From the NCBI RefSeq assembly GCF_030389495.1, contig NZ_CP127832.1, positions 124,001 to 188,000 of the forward strand: a DNA stretch of 64,000 nt, written 5' to 3'. Position numbers and translations under genes: made by a program. Below the pieces are notes generated by a model that worked only from the letters and a program-made list of their open reading frames with translations, was not told the origin of the DNA and searched no databases. The stretch is from Ligilactobacillus cholophilus. GTDB lineage: Bacteria > Bacillota > Bacilli > Lactobacillales > Lactobacillaceae. Positions 52,750-63,968 of this stretch are shown here, piece after piece. Position 1 is the first letter of the stretch. Each line of letters begins with the position of its first letter.

Positions 52750-55113
52750 ATGGTTAATATTCTTAAAAAATGGGTTGAAAGTGATAAACGCGAAATTAAA
52801 CGCCTAGACAAAATAGCAAATAAGGTTGAAGCACATGCTGAAGAAATGGCTCAACTTTCAGATGAAGAATTAAAAGCAAAAACACCAGAGTTTAAAAAAC
52901 GATATCAAAATGGTGAATCATTAGATGATATGCTTCCAGAAGCTTTTGCTGTTGCTCGAGAAGCAGCTAAGCGAGTTTTAGGATTATTTCCATATCACGT
53001 ACAAATTTTAGGTGGTATTGTTTTACACCAAGGTAATATTGCAGAAATGAAAACTGGTGAAGGAAAGACTTTAACAGCTACTATGCCTGTTTACCTTAAT
53101 GCACTATCAGGTAAAGGAGTTCATGTTGTAACTGTTAATGAATACCTTTCTGAACGTGATGCTACTGAAATGGGTGAACTATATCAATGGCTTGGTCTAA
53201 CAGTAGGACTAAATGTATCAAGTAAATCACCAGAAGAAAAACGAGAAGCATATAATGCAGACATTACTTATTCAACAAATAGTGAATTAGGATTTGATTA
53301 TTTAAGAGATAACATGGTTGTCTATAAAGAAGATATGGTTCAACGTCCTTTGAACTACGTAATTGTTGATGAAGTGGACTCTATTTTAATTGATGAAGCT
53401 CGAACACCATTAATTATATCTGGACAAGCAAAGGGTTCAACTTCTTTATACGTTCGTGCAGACCGATTTGTGAAAACGTTAAAAGAAGATGAAGATTATA
53501 ATATTGATTTGGAATCTAAGACAGTTTCTTTGACTGAAGAAGGAATTCAAAAAGCTGAAAAATATTTTGGATTAACTAACTTATTTGATCCAGATAATAC
53601 GGCATTGAATCATCATTTAGACAATGCTTTACGTGCTAACTACATTATGCTTCGTGATAAAGATTATGTTGTGCAAAAAGGTGAAGTATTGATTGTTGAT
53701 CAATTTACTGGACGTGTCATGGAAGGCCGTCGTTATTCTGATGGATTGCATCAAGCAATTGAAGCTAAGGAACATGTGAAAATTGAAGAAGAAACGAAGA
53801 CAATGGCCAACATTACTTATCAAAACTTCTTCAGAATGTATCATAAATTAGCAGGAATGACAGGTACAGCAAAAACCGAAGAAGAAGAATTCCGTGAAAT
53901 TTACAATATGCAGGTAATTACGATTCCAACTAATAAACCTGTAATTAGAGATGATCGGTCTGACTTACTATATCCAACATTAAAAAGTAAATTTAATGCA
54001 GTTGCAGATGATATTGAACGTCGTCATAAAGCAGGCCAACCAGTTTTAGTTGGTACAGTTGCGGTTGAAACTTCAGAATACTTATCACAATTATTAGATA
54101 AGCGTGGAATTCCACATGCTGTTTTGAATGCTAAAAACCATGCTAAGGAAGCTGAAATTGTTGCAAATGCAGGTCAAAAAGGTGCAGTTACAATTGCTAC
54201 TAACATGGCTGGTCGTGGTACTGATATTAAATTAGGCCCTAATGTACGTGAGTTAGGTGGTCTTGCAGTAATTGGAACGGAACGTCATGAATCTCGAAGA
54301 ATTGATAATCAATTAAGAGGACGTTCTGGACGTCAAGGAGATCCAGGATTATCTCAATTTTATCTTTCTTTAGAAGATGATTTGATGCTTCGTTTTGGTT
54401 CAGAAAAAATTAAAGATTTGCTTCAAAGTATGAAAATTGCAGATGATGATGCAGTAATTCAATCTAAAATGATTACAAAACAAGTTGAATCAGCACAAAA
54501 GCGTGTAGAAGGTAATAACTATGATACGCGAAAACAAGTTTTACAATATGATGATGTAATGCGTGCTCAACGTGAAGTTATTTATAAACAACGTCAACAA
54601 ATCATTTTAGAAGAAAAGTCACTTAAAAAAGTTATTATGGATATGATCCGACGGACTGTTAAACATGAAGTGGAAATTCATACACAAGGTGACAAATCAG
54701 AATGGAATTTAAATGAATTAGCAGAATTTGCAGAAGCAAATATGGTTAAAGAAGGAACTATTTCTGCTGATGACTTTGCAGGTAAGACACCAGACGAAAT
54801 GATTGATTATTTAATGGATCGTGCAGAGGAGAATTACAAACATAAGGAAAAGCAATTAAATGATCCAGAACAAATGCTTGAATTCGAAAAAGTTGTAATT
54901 TTACGTGTTGTAGATGACCATTGGACAAACCATATTGATGAGATGGATCAATTAAGACAATCAATTGGATTACGTGGATATGGTCAATTAAATCCATTAG
55001 TTGAATATCAATCAGATGGATATCAAATGTTTGAAAGAATGGTTGCGGATATTGAAACAGATGTAACTAAATTATTCTTGAAGGCTGAAATTCGTCAGAA
55101 TATTCGTCGATAA
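52750..55113 (+). CDS. secA: Preprotein translocase ATPase SecA (787 aa)
   Basis: Motor of Sec export. Walker [41 protein letters not shown], and [46 protein letters not shown] in the second ATPase domain. The chain ends [13 protein letters not shown] and lacks the C-terminal zinc-binding tail, as in many lactobacilli. A TG-extended TATCAT (52691-52696) upstream is a probable -10. GAAGGGAATCACAC precedes the ATG. Confidence 0.98.
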   Translation: MVNILKKWVESDKREIKRLDKIANKVEAHAEEMAQLSDEELKAKTPEFKKRYQNGESLDDMLPEAFAVAREAAKRVLGLFPYHVQILGGIVLHQGNIAEMKTGEGKTLTATMPVYLNALSGKGVHVVTVNEYLSERDATEMGELYQWLGLTVGLNVSSKSPEEKREAYNADITYSTNSELGFDYLRDNMVVYKEDMVQRPLNYVIVDEVDSILIDEARTPLIISGQAKGSTSLYVRADRFVKTLKEDEDYNIDLESKTVSLTEEGIQKAEKYFGLTNLFDPDNTALNHHLDNALRANYIMLRDKDYVVQKGEVLIVDQFTGRVMEGRRYSDGLHQAIEAKEHVKIEEETKTMANITYQNFFRMYHKLAGMTGTAKTEEEEFREIYNMQVITIPTNKPVIRDDRSDLLYPTLKSKFNAVADDIERRHKAGQPVLVGTVAVETSEYLSQLLDKRGIPHAVLNAKNHAKEAEIVANAGQKGAVTIATNMAGRGTDIKLGPNVRELGGLAVIGTERHESRRIDNQLRGRSGRQGDPGLSQFYLSLEDDLMLRFGSEKIKDLLQSMKIADDDAVIQSKMITKQVESAQKRVEGNNYDTRKQVLQYDDVMRAQREVIYKQRQQIILEEKSLKKVIMDMIRRTVKHEVEIHTQGDKSEWNLNELAEFAEANMVKEGTISADDFAGKTPDEMIDYLMDRAEENYKHKEKQLNDPEQMLEFEKVVILRVVDDHWTNHIDEMDQLRQSIGLRGYGQLNPLVEYQSDGYQMFERMVADIETDVTKLFLKAEIRQNIRR

Positions 55114-55138
55114 TTTTGCTAAATTTTATATATTTGAT

Positions 55139-55177
55139 AGGGTATACCAATATTTTATTTTTATTGGTATACCTTTT
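55139..55177 (+). terminator. Terminator after secA
   Basis: GGTATACCAAT (55141-55151) and ATTGGTATACC (55163-55173) are perfect arms, followed by TTTT. Confidence 0.85.
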
Positions 55178-55251
55178 CATTTGGCCAAATCTGTTATCTA
55201 AATTGAAATCATGTATAATAATATTAATAGTTATGAAAGGAAGACTTTTAA

Positions 55252-56371
55252 ATGGAATTAGTAGATTATCGTAATCAAATTCAAGAAATGAATGAAAAAA
55301 TATCAGACTTTAGGAGGTCTCTTTGACTTAGATAGTCTAGAGGAACAGATTGCTCAAAATGAAGATACAATGAGTGATCCAAATTTTTGGAACGATAGCA
55401 AAAAAGCACAAAATTTAATTAATGAAAATAATATTTTGAAAAATAAGTATGATAATTTTCATCAATTAAATCAAGCGATCGATGATTTAAATGTTTTATT
55501 TGAGTTACTAGAGGAAGATTTTGAAGATCAAGATCTTCAGAATGAACTAAATGAAAAAATAAAAAATACACAAAAACAATTAGAAAATTATCAATTATCT
55601 TTATTATTGAATGGCGAGTATGATAAGAATAATGCTATTTTGGAAATACATCCTGGTGCTGGAGGCACAGAGTCACAAGATTGGGCATCTATGCTTCTAA
55701 GAATGTATACAAGATGGGCAGAACAGCATGGATTTATAATTGAAACTGCAGATTATCAAATCGGTGATGAAGCAGGTATTAAGAGTGTTACTTTGTTAAT
55801 CAAAGGAACAAATGCTTATGGTTATTTGCGAAGTGAAAAGGGTGTTCATCGGTTAGTAAGAATTTCACCATTTGATTCGGCTGCTCGTAGACATACCTCA
55901 TTTGCTTCTGTTAATGTAATGCCAGAATTAGATGATAGTATTGAAATTGATCTAAGACCTGAAGATATAAAAATGGAGGTTTTTCGTTCTAGTGGAGCTG
56001 GTGGACAACATATTAATAAAACTTCATCAGCAGTAAGATTAATTCATATTCCTACAGGTATAGTAGTATCAAGTCAGGCTCAACGTTCACAGTTTCAAAA
56101 TAGAGCAACGGCAGAAAAAATGTTAAAAGCCAAACTATATCAACGTGAATTAGAAGAAAAAGAGAGACAGAAAGCAGAAATACAAGGAAAACAAGTGGAT
56201 ATTGCATGGGGATCACAAATTCGCTCATACGTATTTCATCCTTATTCAATGATAAAGGATCATCGTACGGATTATGAAACCGGCAATGTTCAGAGTGTTA
56301 TGGATGGAGATTTAGATGGATTTATTAATGCTTATTTACAATGGAAATTAAAGCAAGAGAATCCGCAATAA
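55252..56371 (+). CDS. prfB: Peptide chain release factor 2 with programmed +1 frameshift (372 aa)
   Basis: Reads UGA and UAA stops. Translation begins at ATG 55252 and reaches CTT TGA at 55321-55326 after 24 codons. A +1 slip there continues at GAC 55325 (DLDSLEEQI...). The slip signal AGGAGG (55312-55317), three bases before CTT, and the in-frame TGA give the classic RF2 autoregulation: low RF2 favours the slip. RF2 marks are SPF in VRISPFDS and the catalytic GGQ in [17 protein letters not shown]. Confidence 0.97.
55312..55326 (+). promoter_or_regulatory. Programmed +1 frameshift signal in prfB
   Basis: AGGAGG, three bases, then CTTTGA: an internal Shine-Dalgarno-like stimulator at the required distance from a slippery CTT followed by the UGA stop that RF2 itself recognises. 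Confidence 0.96.
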
Positions 56372-56384
56372 AAGAGGTATTTAA

Positions 56385-57479
56385 GTGGAAATAATAAAAG
56401 TCATTGGAGAATTTTTTATTCAACCATTATTATGGTTAGGTATTTTGTATACTTTATTACTTTATCAATTAAGAATAAAAAATGAACGTAATAATTTTAG
56501 AATTGCGATTAATAAAGATTGGTATGAAATTAGACATTTTGTAAAAAAAGGTCTGGTTTGGGGATTAATTTTATCGATTTTTTCGGTAATAATAGGGATC
56601 TTTATTCCAATCAAATATGTGTTTATATATGAAATTTTTGCAATGGTATCAATGTTATTTTTACCTGTCATAGATTTAAGTGCATTGCCATTGTATATTT
56701 TAGGTGTTATAAGTTACCAACATGGGGAGATATCCAGTTCTATATTCATGTTGCTCCTATCACTTAACTATTTTATGAAGGCACATTTAACTGGAAAAAA
56801 TGATAAAATTTGGTTTTCTCCTAGAGAACGTCAAGGAAAAAGAGGAAGACGAATTGTGCAATACTGTTTTCATGAATTAACAGTTTTGCCTTTGTTGATT
56901 TTGATTCCTGGAAATTTAGTAAGTAATTTTAAATTTATTCCATTAATTCATTTTGGTGAGTTAAAATTTAGTTTCTTTATTTTACCGTTTTTTGTTGGAA
57001 GTGTAGGCAAAATTTTTAAAGAAACTGCCAAAAATGCTCTAGAATATTATCGTAAACAAAATATGTTGATGTGTTTAATTGCATTCGCTGGCTTTATAAT
57101 TGGGACTATTTTCCCTAAATCAAGTTTAGTTTTGACGATTTTTATTCTATTAGCTAGTGTATGGATGATTTTCAAGCGAAAAAAGAAAGATGAAAAGTCA
57201 AATCAATGGTATGTTGAAACAAATATGGGTATTAGAATCGTTGCTATTAGACCAGATACTCCTGCAGCAAAGATGAATTTGGAACCTGGTGACATAATTT
57301 TAAATTGTAATGGACGTCATGTAACCAATGAAAATCAATTTTATGCTGCTTTACAACTAAATTCTGCTTATTGTCATTTAAAGTTGAAAACATTTAATGG
57401 CAACTTGAAAATTGCTGAAGGTGCTATCTATAATGATTCACCATATGAATTAGGAATTGTACTTTTTCAAAATAAATAG
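56385..57479 (+). CDS. MinJ-like polytopic membrane protein with C-terminal PDZ domain (364 aa)
   Basis: About seven to eight hydrophobic helices occupy residues 5-265, ending at a basic FKRKKKDEK segment. The last 90 residues form a PDZ domain (GIRIVAIRPDTPAAKMNLEPGDIILNCNGRHVTNENQFYAAL). This is the architecture of MinJ, which links DivIVA to MinD in division-site selection in Bacillus, and the gene lies in the same broad region near uvrB. Identity as MinJ is inferred; a general PDZ scaffold is the alternative. GTG start. Confidence 0.75.
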   Translation: MEIIKVIGEFFIQPLLWLGILYTLLLYQLRIKNERNNFRIAINKDWYEIRHFVKKGLVWGLILSIFSVIIGIFIPIKYVFIYEIFAMVSMLFLPVIDLSALPLYILGVISYQHGEISSSIFMLLLSLNYFMKAHLTGKNDKIWFSPRERQGKRGRRIVQYCFHELTVLPLLILIPGNLVSNFKFIPLIHFGELKFSFFILPFFVGSVGKIFKETAKNALEYYRKQNMLMCLIAFAGFIIGTIFPKSSLVLTIFILLASVWMIFKRKKKDEKSNQWYVETNMGIRIVAIRPDTPAAKMNLEPGDIILNCNGRHVTNENQFYAALQLNSAYCHLKLKTFNGNLKIAEGAIYNDSPYELGIVLFQNK

Positions 57480-57492
57480 TAGGAGGGCATTG

Positions 57493-57816
57493 ATGAAAAA
57501 GAAACTTTATCGTTCAAGATCACAACGAATTCTTGCTGGTGTGTGCGGAGGGATTGCTGAATATTTTAAGGTGGATCCTAAATATATCAGAATTGGTTAC
57601 TTAGTTTTTACTTTAATTTGCTCACTATTTATTCATACAATGATATTGCCAATTTTAATATATTTAATTTTAGCCTTTGCTATTCCTAATAATCCTAATC
57701 AAAATGATAACAATTGGAAATCAATGTATGAAAAATATACTGGAAGAACATTTACTAAAAGTACATCAAATAGAAAAATCATTCATGATGTGAAAGAAAA
57801 AGATATAAAAAAATAA
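57493..57816 (+). CDS. PspC-domain membrane protein (107 aa)
   Basis: N-terminal PspC domain KKKLYRSRSQRILAGVCGGIAEYFKVDPKYIRIGYLVFTLICSLF with two hydrophobic segments, then a basic cytoplasmic tail. PspC-like proteins respond to envelope stress. ATG 57493 follows TAGGAGGGCATTG. It forms an operon with a holin-4-family protein and hprK-lgt, like Bacillus yvlC-yvlD-hprK-lgt. Confidence 0.88.
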   Translation: MKKKLYRSRSQRILAGVCGGIAEYFKVDPKYIRIGYLVFTLICSLFIHTMILPILIYLILAFAIPNNPNQNDNNWKSMYEKYTGRTFTKSTSNRKIIHDVKEKDIKK

Positions 57817-57828
57817 GAAGGGATTTTT

Positions 57829-58173
57829 ATGGGATTTTGGAAAAGATCAATCCTTGATACATTAATTTTCATTGCAGTTGCAGGTTTCTTTCCTAATTTA
57901 TTTCATGTATCAAATATTTGGATGGCATTTGTTGCAGCTGTAGTAATGGGACTATTAAATCGATTTATTAAACCAATTATTGTATTGTTTTCATTGCCAA
58001 TTACAATTCTTACATTTGGCTTGTTTTATATTTGTATAAATGCGTTTATGTTGCAATTAGCATCATGGGCTTTAGCACCAGATTTTTATTTTAGTAATTT
58101 TGGCAGTGCAATTATTGTTGCTATTATAATAAGTATTGTAAATATGATTGTATCCGATTATTTTGAAAATTAG
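57829..58173 (+). CDS. YvlD-like membrane protein, phage holin 4 superfamily (114 aa)
   Basis: Four hydrophobic helices with the family pattern GLLNRFIKPIIVLFSLPITILTFGLFYICINAFMLQLASW. Despite the family name it is a chromosomal membrane protein (YvlD), not a lysis gene. In Bacillus the yvlCD pair belongs to an envelope-stress operon. AGAAGGGATTTTT precedes the ATG. Confidence 0.88.
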   Translation: MGFWKRSILDTLIFIAVAGFFPNLFHVSNIWMAFVAAVVMGLLNRFIKPIIVLFSLPITILTFGLFYICINAFMLQLASWALAPDFYFSNFGSAIIVAIIISIVNMIVSDYFEN

Positions 58174-58220
58174 TTGTATTCAAGTTTATGAAGGGTTTCT
58201 TCAGAAATGAGGGATTTAAA

Positions 58221-59159
58221 GTGAGAAATGTAACTGTTAAAGAATTAGTTGATGGTTGTGACCTGATTGTTTATTCAGGAAAAGAATTTTTAGAGACTAA
58301 TAAAATTGAAACAGATGATATTTCACGTCCGGATCTTGAATTAACAGGATATTTTGATTATTATCCTCAGAAACGTGTTCAAGTATTTGGAATGACTGAA
58401 ATTTCATTTTCACAGCGTTTAACAAATGAAAATCAAGACAAGGTAATGCAAAAACTATGTACAAATGAAACTCCTTGTTTAGTTGTTGCACGAATGTTAC
58501 CTATACCAGAAAGTATGGCGAAAGCAGCATCTGAAAATCATATTCCAATTTTGAGGACTAAATCACCAACATCACGGATTGCTTCAAAAATTACATATTT
58601 TTTACAAGGACAACTTGCAGAAAGACAATCATTGCATGGTGTTTTAGTGGATATTTATGGTTTAGGAGTTTTGATAACAGGTGATTCTGGAGTAGGTAAA
58701 TCAGAAACAGCGTTAGATTTAATTAAAAGAGGTCACCGATTAATTGCAGACGATCGCGTTGAAGTTTATAAGCAAGATGAAATGACAGTTCATGGCGAAC
58801 CACCTAAAATTTTACGTCACTTGTTGGAAATTCGTGGAGTTGGAATAATTGATGTAATGAATTTATATGGTGCTGGAGCAGTACGTTCACATGCTCATAT
58901 TTCGTTAATTGTTCATTTAGAAAATTGGAGCGAAGATAAGCAATTTGATCGTCTTGGTAGTGGTGAAGAAAAACAAGAAATTTTAGGTGTAACAATTCCT
59001 AAAATTACTATTCCAGTTAAAGTAGGTCGGAACATGGCAATTATTGTTGAAGCTGCTGCTATGAACTATCGTGCAAAAACAATGGGATATGATGCAACAA
59101 AGAAGTTTGATGAAAATTTAAATTCATTAATTAAAGAAAACTCTAATCATAATAGATAA
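58221..59159 (+). CDS. hprK: HPr kinase/phosphorylase (312 aa)
   Basis: Phosphorylates HPr on Ser46 and, with CcpA, controls carbon catabolite repression. P-loop LITGDSGVGKSETALDLIKRGH, DDRVEVY, and LEIRGVGIIDVMNLYGAGAV carry the kinase/phosphorylase signature. GTG 58221 follows GAGGGATTTAAA; an upstream in-frame ATG (58188) has poorer context. Confidence 0.96.
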   Translation: MRNVTVKELVDGCDLIVYSGKEFLETNKIETDDISRPDLELTGYFDYYPQKRVQVFGMTEISFSQRLTNENQDKVMQKLCTNETPCLVVARMLPIPESMAKAASENHIPILRTKSPTSRIASKITYFLQGQLAERQSLHGVLVDIYGLGVLITGDSGVGKSETALDLIKRGHRLIADDRVEVYKQDEMTVHGEPPKILRHLLEIRGVGIIDVMNLYGAGAVRSHAHISLIVHLENWSEDKQFDRLGSGEEKQEILGVTIPKITIPVKVGRNMAIIVEAAAMNYRAKTMGYDATKKFDENLNSLIKENSNHNR

Positions 59160-59179
59160 GGTTGAAAAGAGGGTTACTT

Positions 59180-60010
59180 GTGTTTGATACAACCATAGCA
59201 ATTAATAAAATTGCTTTTAGTATAGGGCCAATTATGGTTCACTGGTACGGAATTATAATTGCAATAGGCGTACTATTAGCTGTGATGCTTTCAATAAAAG
59301 AAGGAAATAAGCGAGGACTTGATGAGGAAAATATATATGATTTTCTTCTATGGGCATTGCCAATTTCTATAGTTTGTGCGCGAATTTATTATGTAGTTTT
59401 TCAATGGCCATATTATTCGTTACACCCAGAAATGATTTATCGAATTTGGGATGGCGGAATTGCAATTTATGGTGGATTAATTGGAGCAGCAATTGTATTA
59501 ATTATTTTTTGTTATAAACGGAATTTATCGGCTTGGGAGTTTCTAGATATTATTGCACCAACTGTAATAATGGCTCAAGGAATAGGTAGATGGGGAAACT
59601 TTATTAATCAAGAAGCACATGGAAGTGCTACAACATTGAATTTTTTACAAAATACTTTACATTTACCTCAATTTATTATTCATCAAATGAATATAAATGG
59701 AGTTTATTATCAACCAACATTTTTATATGAATCAGTTTGGGATTTATTAGGATTTGTTTTATTAATATCTTTAAGACATCGTAAATCCTTGTTTAAGCGT
59801 GGTGAAATTTTCTTAACATATGTTATGTGGTATTCATGTGGACGCTTCTTTATTGAGGGAATGAGGACAGATAGTTTGATGCTTGGACCATTAAGAGTTT
59901 CACAATGGCTCTCATTCATTTTGTTTTTCGGTGCTTTAATATTATTTATTATTAGAAGGTATCATAATAATGAACCTTGGTATTTAGATAAGAATGCTAT
60001 AAATAAATAA
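59180..60010 (+). CDS. lgt: Prolipoprotein diacylglyceryl transferase Lgt (276 aa)
   Basis: Attaches diacylglycerol to the lipobox cysteine of lipoproteins. Seven hydrophobic helices; the Lgt signature GRWGNFINQEAHG is present, together with HWYGIIIAIG near the N-terminus and the RFFIEGMRTDSL segment. GTG 59180 with AAGAGGG upstream is preferred over TTG 59162. It is cotranscribed with hprK. Confidence 0.95.
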   Translation: MFDTTIAINKIAFSIGPIMVHWYGIIIAIGVLLAVMLSIKEGNKRGLDEENIYDFLLWALPISIVCARIYYVVFQWPYYSLHPEMIYRIWDGGIAIYGGLIGAAIVLIIFCYKRNLSAWEFLDIIAPTVIMAQGIGRWGNFINQEAHGSATTLNFLQNTLHLPQFIIHQMNINGVYYQPTFLYESVWDLLGFVLLISLRHRKSLFKRGEIFLTYVMWYSCGRFFIEGMRTDSLMLGPLRVSQWLSFILFFGALILFIIRRYHNNEPWYLDKNAINK

Positions 60011-60024
60011 AAAAAGTTTAATTA

Positions 60025-60054
60025 TATTTACTATAAAAACGCTTTTATTGTAAA
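60025..60054 (+). promoter_or_regulatory. pgm promoter with a weak cre-like sequence
   Basis: TTTACT (60025-60030) and TAAAAT (60049-60054) are 18 bp apart. The spacer contains AAAAACGCTTTTATT, similar to the AAACGCTTTC core in the hpf promoter, but a poor match to the full cre consensus. Confidence 0.4.
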
Positions 60055-60085
60055 ATGAAAGTGTTAGTTTTAGGAGGGTGATCGT

Positions 60086-61813
60086 ATGAGTTGGGAAGAT
60101 AATTACCAAACTTGGAAAAATTATCCTGATTTATCATCAGATTTAAAAACAGAATTAGATAATTTAGCAAATAATCAAGAAGAATTAGAAGATGCATTTT
60201 ATGCACCATTAGAATTTGGAACTGCTGGAATGCGTGGAGTAATTGGAGTAGGTATAAATAGAATGAATATTTATACTGTTCGTCAAGCGACTGAAGGTTT
60301 AGCAACATTTATGGATACCTTGGATGATGAGGTAAAGAATCGAGGAGTAGCAATTAGTTATGATTCTCGTCATCATTCTCAAGAATTTGCATTTGATGCT
60401 GCACGAGTATTAGGAGCTCATGGAATTCCAACTTTTGTATTTGAAAGTCTACGTCCAACACCTGAACTTTCATTTACAGTACGTCATTTACATACATATG
60501 CAGGAATTATGATAACTGCAAGTCATAATCCTAAACAATATAATGGTTATAAAATTTATGGCGAAGATGGGGCTCAAATGCCACCTAAAGAGTCTGATTT
60601 AATTACAAAATATATCCGTCAAGTTAAAGACTTATTTGATGTTACAGTTGCTGATAAGGATTCATTAATTGAAGATGGCACAATGAAAATTATTGGCGAT
60701 GAAGTTGATCAAGCATATTTAGCTGAAGTTAATAAAGTAACAATAAATCGTGAATTAGTTGCCGAAGAAGGCAAATCAATGAAATTGATTTTCACACCAT
60801 TACATGGAACAGGTGCCATGCTTGGCGAAAAAGCATTGAAGCAAGCTGGATTTGAAAACTTTACAATGGTACCAGAACAAGCAATGCCAGATCCTGATTT
60901 TTCTACAGTTAAGAAGCCAAATCCTGAAGATCCAGCTGCATTTGACTTAGCAATAAAATTGGGAAAAGAACAAGGAGCAGACTTATTAGTTGGGGTTGAT
61001 CCTGATGCAGATCGTCTCGGAGCAGCAGTACGTCAACCTAATGGTGAATATAAATTATTAACAGGTAATCAAATCGCAGCATTATTATTAAATTATATTT
61101 TAACAGCACATAAAAATGCAGGCACATTACCTGAAAATGCTGCAGCAGTAAAATCAATTGTTTCAAGTGAGTTTGCAACTAAAGTAGCAAATAATTTTAA
61201 TGTTAAAATGATAAATGTATTAACTGGCTTTAAATTTATTGCAGAACAAATTAAAAACTTTAATCAAGATCATTCTCATACTTTTATGTTTGGATTTGAA
61301 GAAAGTTATGGATATCTAATTCGTCCATTTGTACGTGATAAAGATGCAATTCAATCAACGGTTATGCTTGCAGAAGTTGCTGCTTTTTATAAGAAACAAG
61401 GTATGACTTTATACGATGGGTTGCAAGAATTATTTGAAAAATATGGTTACTTTGCAGAAAAGACATTATCATTAACATTTGATGGTGTAAATGGTGCACA
61501 AGAAATTAGTGATTTGATGACTAAATTCCGTGAAGAAGCACCAGAACAATTTGCAGGTTTTAAAGTTAGTGCACTTGAAGATTTTGAAAAGTCTACAAAA
61601 ACATTGATTGATGGTAAGACTGAAAAAATTAATTTGCCAAAATCAAATGTACTTAAGTATATTTTAGAAGATGGAACTTGGATTGCAGTCCGTCCTTCAG
61701 GAACTGAACCTAAGATTAAGTTCTATATTGGAACACAAGCAGACACACAGGATGAAGCAATTGAAAAACGTGATCAATTTGAAGCAACTGTGATGGCTTT
61801 TGTAAAGGGCTAA
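60086..61813 (+). CDS. pgm: Phosphoglucomutase, alpha-D-phosphohexomutase family (575 aa)
   Basis: Interconverts glucose 1-phosphate and glucose 6-phosphate for wall polysaccharide and glycogen-type synthesis. The phospho-serine loop is ITASHNPKQYNGYKIYG, the metal loop VGVDPDADRLGAA, the sugar loop GFEESYGYL and the C-terminal phosphate loop RPSGTEPKIKFYIG. TTTTAGGAGGGTGATCGT precedes the ATG. Confidence 0.96.
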   Translation: MSWEDNYQTWKNYPDLSSDLKTELDNLANNQEELEDAFYAPLEFGTAGMRGVIGVGINRMNIYTVRQATEGLATFMDTLDDEVKNRGVAISYDSRHHSQEFAFDAARVLGAHGIPTFVFESLRPTPELSFTVRHLHTYAGIMITASHNPKQYNGYKIYGEDGAQMPPKESDLITKYIRQVKDLFDVTVADKDSLIEDGTMKIIGDEVDQAYLAEVNKVTINRELVAEEGKSMKLIFTPLHGTGAMLGEKALKQAGFENFTMVPEQAMPDPDFSTVKKPNPEDPAAFDLAIKLGKEQGADLLVGVDPDADRLGAAVRQPNGEYKLLTGNQIAALLLNYILTAHKNAGTLPENAAAVKSIVSSEFATKVANNFNVKMINVLTGFKFIAEQIKNFNQDHSHTFMFGFEESYGYLIRPFVRDKDAIQSTVMLAEVAAFYKKQGMTLYDGLQELFEKYGYFAEKTLSLTFDGVNGAQEISDLMTKFREEAPEQFAGFKVSALEDFEKSTKTLIDGKTEKINLPKSNVLKYILEDGTWIAVRPSGTEPKIKFYIGTQADTQDEAIEKRDQFEATVMAFVKG

Positions 61814-61836
61814 GATATTAAAAAGTTAATAATAAT

Positions 61837-61868
61837 AAAAAGAGGTTGTAGTTAATGGCCTCTTTTTA
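61837..61868 (+). terminator. Terminator after pgm
   Basis: AAAAGAGG and CCTCTTTT arms around a 13-nt loop, followed by T-run. Confidence 0.75.
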
Positions 61869-61964
61869 TTTACATTTATATAAATAGAACAAAGATTTAT
61901 ACGAAAATACGTTCGATGTGCTAGAATGTTTATGATTAAGCTTAAAGAGAAAGGAGTGTTTTTG

Positions 61965-63956
61965 ATGATAGAAAAACAAGTTGATAAAAAGTTTGATCTT
62001 GTTGCTCCATATAAACCAACAGGAGATCAGCCTAAAGCGATAAAAGAATTATCAGATGGATTAAAAAAGGGAGAAAAATCTCAAATTTTATTAGGAGCAA
62101 CAGGTACAGGTAAAACGTTTACTATTGCAAATGTTATTAAAAATAATAATAAGCCAACATTAGTTTTGGCTCATAATAAAACTTTAGCAGGGCAATTATA
62201 TGGGGAATTAAAAGAGTTTTTCCCACATAATGCAGTAGAATATTTTGTTAGTTACTATGATTTTTACCAACCTGAAGCATACGTACCATCTAGTGATACG
62301 TATATTGAAAAAGATTCAAGTATTAATGATGAAATAGATAAATTGCGGCATTCAGCTACAAGTGCATTACTTGAAAGAAATGATGTAATAGTAGTTGCTT
62401 CAGTATCATCAATATTTGGATTGGGTAGTCCTTTTGAATACCAGAAACATACAATCTCATTACGTGTGGGACAAGAAATTAACCGAGATGAATTATTAAA
62501 AAATTTAGTAGATATTCAATATGATCGAAATGATATAGATTTTCAACGTGGAAGATTCAGAGTACATGGGGATATTGTTGAGATTTTCCCTGCTGCACAT
62601 GATGAACGAGCATTAAGAATTGAATTTTTTGGTGATGAAATAGATCGTATACGTGAAATTGATCCACTGACTGGCCAAGTATTTGGTGATCGAAAGCATG
62701 TTGCGATTTTCCCAGCAACTCATTTTATGACAAATGATGAACAATTAAAACATGCAATTAAGAGTATTGAATCAGAATTAGATAAGCGCACGAAAGAATT
62801 GCATAAAGAAGGTAAATTACTAGAAGAACAACGATTAAAACAACGAACCACATATGACATTGAAATGCTTAAAGAGATGGGATATACGAATGGTATTGAA
62901 AATTATTCACGTCATATGGATGGAAGAAAAGCTGGTGAACCACCATACACATTACTAGATTTCTTCCCCAAAGATTTTTTAATTGTTGTAGATGAATCAC
63001 ATGTAACAATGCCACAAGTACGTGGAATGTACAATGCCGATATTTCTAGAAAGCAAATGCTAGTTGATTATGGATTCAGGTTACCTAGTGCTTTAGATAA
63101 TCGCCCATTAAAATTAGCTGAGTTTGAAAAACATGTGCATCAAATTATTTATATGTCAGCAACCCCTGGCCCTTACGAAAAAGATCAAACAAACCATATT
63201 GTTGAACAAATTATTCGACCTACTGGATTACTAGATCCAACAATAGAAGTTCGACCAGTTATGGGGCAAATGGATGACTTAGTTGGTGAAATTAACAAGC
63301 GTGTAGAGCGACATGAAAGAGTTTTTGTAACAACCTTAACGAAGAAGATGGCTGAAGATTTAACTGATTACTTTAAAGAATTGGGGATTAAGGTAAAGTA
63401 TTTGCATTCAGATATTAAAACTTTAGAGCGGACGCAAATTATTCGAGACTTAAGATTAGGAAAATTCGATGTTTTAGTTGGAATTAATTTACTTCGTGAA
63501 GGAATTGATGTTCCTGAAGTATCTTTAGTTGCTATCCTTGATGCAGATAAGGAAGGATTTTTAAGAAATGAGCGTTCCTTAATTCAGACAATTGGACGAG
63601 CTGCTCGAAATGCTAATGGTCATGTAATAATGTATGCAGATGAAATTACAGATTCAATGCAAAAGGCAATTGATGAAACTAAAAGACGGCGAAAAATTCA
63701 AGAAGAATACAATAAAAAGCATCACATTGTTCCGAAAACAATTCAAAAAGACATTCGTGCAGAAATTAAAGCTACTGAAAATGATGAACAAACAGACAAT
63801 ACAAATATAGATTTTGAAAAGATGAATAAAGCTGAAAAACAAGAAATGATAAAACGTCTAAAAGAACAAATGAATCAAGCATCAAAAGATTTAAACTTCG
63901 AAGAAGCAGCATCTTTACGTGATACAATTTTAGAATTACAAGCACAAATAAGTTAG
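61965..63956 (+). CDS. uvrB: Excinuclease ABC subunit B (663 aa)
   Basis: Damage-verifying helicase of nucleotide excision repair. Walker [18 protein letters not shown], the beta-hairpin region [32 protein letters not shown], and a C-terminal UVR motif ([24 protein letters not shown]) that binds UvrC. The start near 61965 with AAAGGAG upstream gives the usual [22 protein letters not shown] beginning. uvrA follows after 12 bp. Confidence 0.96.
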   Translation: MIEKQVDKKFDLVAPYKPTGDQPKAIKELSDGLKKGEKSQILLGATGTGKTFTIANVIKNNNKPTLVLAHNKTLAGQLYGELKEFFPHNAVEYFVSYYDFYQPEAYVPSSDTYIEKDSSINDEIDKLRHSATSALLERNDVIVVASVSSIFGLGSPFEYQKHTISLRVGQEINRDELLKNLVDIQYDRNDIDFQRGRFRVHGDIVEIFPAAHDERALRIEFFGDEIDRIREIDPLTGQVFGDRKHVAIFPATHFMTNDEQLKHAIKSIESELDKRTKELHKEGKLLEEQRLKQRTTYDIEMLKEMGYTNGIENYSRHMDGRKAGEPPYTLLDFFPKDFLIVVDESHVTMPQVRGMYNADISRKQMLVDYGFRLPSALDNRPLKLAEFEKHVHQIIYMSATPGPYEKDQTNHIVEQIIRPTGLLDPTIEVRPVMGQMDDLVGEINKRVERHERVFVTTLTKKMAEDLTDYFKELGIKVKYLHSDIKTLERTQIIRDLRLGKFDVLVGINLLREGIDVPEVSLVAILDADKEGFLRNERSLIQTIGRAARNANGHVIMYADEITDSMQKAIDETKRRRKIQEEYNKKHHIVPKTIQKDIRAEIKATENDEQTDNTNIDFEKMNKAEKQEMIKRLKEQMNQASKDLNFEEAASLRDTILELQAQIS

Positions 63957-63968
63957 GAGGTAGATAAA

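Noticed and set aside
55292-55324. ATG-started prfB without frameshift
   Set aside because: The apparent start within the second frame is an artefact; the upstream ATG 55252 with its strong context and the AGGAGG-CTT-TGA signal shows the standard programmed frameshift.
57829-58173. Phage holin and prophage remnant
   Set aside because: The family name is misleading; synteny with PspC, hprK and lgt identifies a chromosomal YvlD-type protein.
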